DNA of 42,410 nt. Source: Chitinophagales bacterium. GTDB lineage: Bacteria; Bacteroidota; Bacteroidia; Chitinophagales; Chitinophagaceae. Both the position numbers and the translations under genes were made by a program. Below the pieces are notes generated by a model. That model saw only the letters and a list, made by a program, of their open reading frames with translations, made no database searches and had not been told where the DNA came from. The stretch lies in NCBI GenBank assembly GCA_015654595.1, contig JAATGQ010000040.1, positions 1-42,410 on the forward strand, written 5' to 3'. This document shows, piece by piece, positions 40,349-42,410 of this stretch (the stretch's first letter is position 1; each line of letters begins with the position of its first letter).

Positions 40349-40360
40349 TCGATTACGAAT
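40347..40360. promoter_or_regulatory. palindrome over the start of the Nudix regulator gene
   Basis: ATTCG-ATTA-CGAAT covers the first base positions of the regulator's start codon and the leader between it and ligA. It could be an autoregulatory operator. Short, so weak evidence. Confidence 0.3.
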
Positions 40361-40410
40361 TTAGGCATTTAGCTATCTATTCACTTAACTTTATGCCATA
40401 AAATGTGTTT

Positions 40411-42410
40411 ATGTACTCACCTGACCAAATCCAAAAGCTCCAGCAACTGACTGCTACGCTTCTCCCCGAAGCCCAAAAGCACACCATGGGAGTTGATCAA
40501 CTGGGGCATTTAAGGGATGTGCTTCGATTTCACGAGTACCGATACGCCATTTTAAATGATCCGCTGATTGCCGACCCTGAATATGACGCCTTATATAAAT
40601 CACTGGAAAAAATCGAGCAGCAGCACCCCGACCTGGTCACCCCCGACTCTCCCACACAGCGGGTAGCCAGCGGACTCACAAAAGAGTTCCCGGCCACTCA
40701 GCACCTGGTGCCCATGCTTTCCCTGGAGAACTCCTATAATGAAGAGGACCTGGTTGATTGGGACCGCAAGGCCAGGGAACTAACGGACCTTGAAGAGCTG
40801 GAATATTGCATCGAACCAAAGTTCGATGGCGCAAGTATCTCTTTGACCTACGAAAACGACCGGCTTCTAAGAGGCGTCACCCGGGGTGATGGCGTGACCG
40901 GTGACGAAATCACTACAAACATCAGGCAGATCAAATCTGTTCCTTTGTCTGCCCCCTTCTCAGACTATGGGATCCAACTCATCGAGATCAGGGGAGAGAT
41001 CCTGATGAACAAACAAAGCTTCAAAAAATACAACGACCAGCTGGCAGAACAAAATCTACCGCCACTGGCCAATCCCCGAAATGCTGCTGCAGGCTCATTG
41101 CGGATAAAAGACCCAAAGGAAGTAAGCCGCCGCAACCTTGAAGCCTTTCTTTATCATGTCAGCTATTTCACAACTATCGAAGGATGGCAGATCACCGATG
41201 GACATGTGACACCCGCAGGCCAGGACCCGGAATCAGGCGAACCGGTAAAGAGTGCAAGCGAGATCCCTGTCCCAACTGCGCTGAAGAGTCATAGCGGCTC
41301 GCTAAAGATGCTTTGGGACCTGGGCTTCCGCAGCCCGCAGAAAGAAAAACGTATTGTAAAAGGCATACAGGCCGTTATCGACTATTGCCATGAATTTGAA
41401 GAGCAGCGGGATAATCTCCCCTATGAAATAGACGGCATGGTTATAAAGGTGAACTCCATCGCCTTACAGGACAAGATGGGTATGACCTCTCATCATCCAC
41501 GCTGGGCCATCGCCTTTAAATTCAAGGCAAGACAGGCGACCAGTACCCTGCGTAAGGTGGAGTTCCAGGTAGGCAGAACCGGGAGCGTTACCCCGGTCGC
41601 AAAGATCGACCCCGTGCCCCTAGGCGGTGTAACGGTAAGCTCCATTTCGCTTTTTAACGAGGACGTGGTGCGCGAAAAAGACCTGCTGCTCGGAGACCAG
41701 GTATTGGTCGAGCGGGCGGGCGACGTCATCCCCTATATCGTAAAGCCGCTGGCAGAGGTCCGCACCGGTAATGAACAGCCTATCGTATTCCCCGCCAACT
41801 GCCCTGTCTGTGATCATCGCCTGGAAAAGCCCGAAGGAGAAGCCGTCTGGCGCTGCGTCAATATCAATTGCCCGGCACAGGTGGTAGAGCGTATCATTCA
41901 CTTTAGCAGCAAAGATGCGATGGATATACGTAGCCTGGGCGATGCCAACATCAGGAAATTCTATGAGCTTGGCTTTTTAAAAGACATCCCCGGCATCTAT
42001 CGTCTGCCCTTCGATAAGATAAGATCACTAGAAGGCTTTGGGGAGAAATCTGTAGGGAATCTGAACACGGCTATTGAGAATTCCAAGCAGCAGCCGCTGC
42101 ACCGGCTGATATTCGGTCTGGGTATCCGCTATGTCGGCGAAACCACAGCCAAGATCCTCGCCTCCTCTATCAATAAACTTAGTGACCTCGAAGGCTTTAC
42201 GCTGGAAGATCTGCAGGCATTGGAAGACGTTGGGCCAAAAGTGGCAACCAGCGTCTATCATTTCTTTCACAGTCCCGAGACAACGCAGCTGATCCAGGAG
42301 CTGGAGGATCTTGGTCTTAACCTGCAAAGCTCAAGGTCCACTTCCAGGGCTGACGGCAACCTCAATGGCCAAACGTTCTTATTCACCGGTACCCTTACAC
42401 GTCTCAAACG
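40411..42410 (+). CDS. ligA: NAD-dependent DNA ligase (3' end beyond the window)
   Basis: The first 666 codons of LigA; the gene continues past the window edge. The ATG at 40411 (MYSPDQIQKLQQLTATLLPE) is followed by domain Ia with the NAD-binding HEYRYAILNDPLIADPEYDA. The adenylated lysine is Lys137 in IEPKFDGASISL (KxDG). Later blocks are GEILMNKQSFKKYNDQ, NPRNAAAGSLRIKDP, EIDGMVIKVNSI and the GRTGSVTPVAKIDPVPLGGV of the OB domain. The four-cysteine zinc finger is complete (CPVCDHRLEKP, then WRCVNINCPAQ). Helix-hairpin-helix repeats follow, and a BRCT domain is just beginning (GQTFLFTGTLTRLK) when the sequence ends. Essential for joining Okazaki fragments. TAACTTTA stands 17 nt before the start. 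Confidence 0.97.
   Translation, partial: MYSPDQIQKLQQLTATLLPEAQKHTMGVDQLGHLRDVLRFHEYRYAILNDPLIADPEYDALYKSLEKIEQQHPDLVTPDSPTQRVASGLTKEFPATQHLVPMLSLENSYNEEDLVDWDRKARELTDLEELEYCIEPKFDGASISLTYENDRLLRGVTRGDGVTGDEITTNIRQIKSVPLSAPFSDYGIQLIEIRGEILMNKQSFKKYNDQLAEQNLPPLANPRNAAAGSLRIKDPKEVSRRNLEAFLYHVSYFTTIEGWQITDGHVTPAGQDPESGEPVKSASEIPVPTALKSHSGSLKMLWDLGFRSPQKEKRIVKGIQAVIDYCHEFEEQRDNLPYEIDGMVIKVNSIALQDKMGMTSHHPRWAIAFKFKARQATSTLRKVEFQVGRTGSVTPVAKIDPVPLGGVTVSSISLFNEDVVREKDLLLGDQVLVERAGDVIPYIVKPLAEVRTGNEQPIVFPANCPVCDHRLEKPEGEAVWRCVNINCPAQVVERIIHFSSKDAMDIRSLGDANIRKFYELGFLKDIPGIYRLPFDKIRSLEGFGEKSVGNLNTAIENSKQQPLHRLIFGLGIRYVGETTAKILASSINKLSDLEGFTLEDLQALEDVGPKVATSVYHFFHSPETTQLIQELEDLGLNLQSSRSTSRADGNLNGQTFLFTGTLTRLK

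Noticed and set aside
1..42410. CRISPR arrays, insertion sequences, rRNA genes, phage genes
   Set aside because: No regularly spaced conserved repeats beyond the short tandem array at 13.76 kb, no transposase or integrase frames, and no rRNA-like sequence were seen on reading both strands.

Overview
The window is a piece of a Bacteroidota chromosome, most likely from the Chitinophagaceae or a close relative. The reasons are the recurrent TAnnTTTG -7 promoter boxes, a THX ribosomal mini-protein gene, a two-gene MetH, a DUF4286-type gene directly behind xth, TPR-bearing histidine kinases and a GH106-type rhamnosidase. The genus-level assignment is inference. Most of the window is ordinary, dense chromosomal DNA; only about 9.6-11.5 kb looks accessory.

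Layout: 1-255 is the 3' end of a sigma-54 activator gene. 360-2156 holds an esterase and an SDR oxidoreductase, followed tail-to-tail by a large GH106-like glycosidase (2137-5418) and a TPR histidine kinase (5494-7497). 7722-9607 is a quinone-oxidoreductase/AraC pair. 9608-11480 is a gene graveyard lying against the 3' end of tRNA-Arg(CCT): a truncated conserved gene with a nonsense codon, one intact immunity-like small gene, an ATPase N-terminal stub, a frameshifted small membrane protein, and an intact antitoxin with a wrecked RelE/ParE toxin. 11.6-14.0 kb has a secreted VOC protein, a TPR membrane protein, a frameshifted SRPBCC gene and a tandem repeat. 14.0-18.4 kb is a minus-strand signalling cassette: sigma-54 activator, hybrid kinase with Hpt, and a single-domain receiver.

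18.5-24.2 kb carries a UvrD-type helicase fused to an Fe-S PD-(D/E)XK nuclease, an Ig-like lipoprotein and recR. 24.5-28.3 kb is the split methionine synthase behind a structured leader. 28.5-32.9 kb holds a predicted surface protein, a LOG-family gene, xth, a DUF4286 gene, HU, THX and pdxH. 33-37.8 kb has a coiled-coil protein, pyrH, and the translation operon rplM-rpsI-rpsB-tsf. The end carries an orphan HigA-like gene, an HD protein, a degenerate-Nudix regulator and most of ligA, cut by the window edge.

The most notable points are: (1) rpsI has an in-frame TAA at codon 92, after which the normal S9 C-terminus continues in frame; (2) four unrelated genes have a TAnnTTTG box ending exactly 4 nt before the start codon, which predicts leaderless or nearly leaderless mRNAs; (3) the decayed toxin/immunity-like island sits at the tRNA-Arg 3' end; (4) recurring G-rich spacer repeats lie between genes; and (5) there are structured leaders at metH and rplM. 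I found no CRISPR array, insertion sequence, rRNA operon or clearly new multi-gene defence system.
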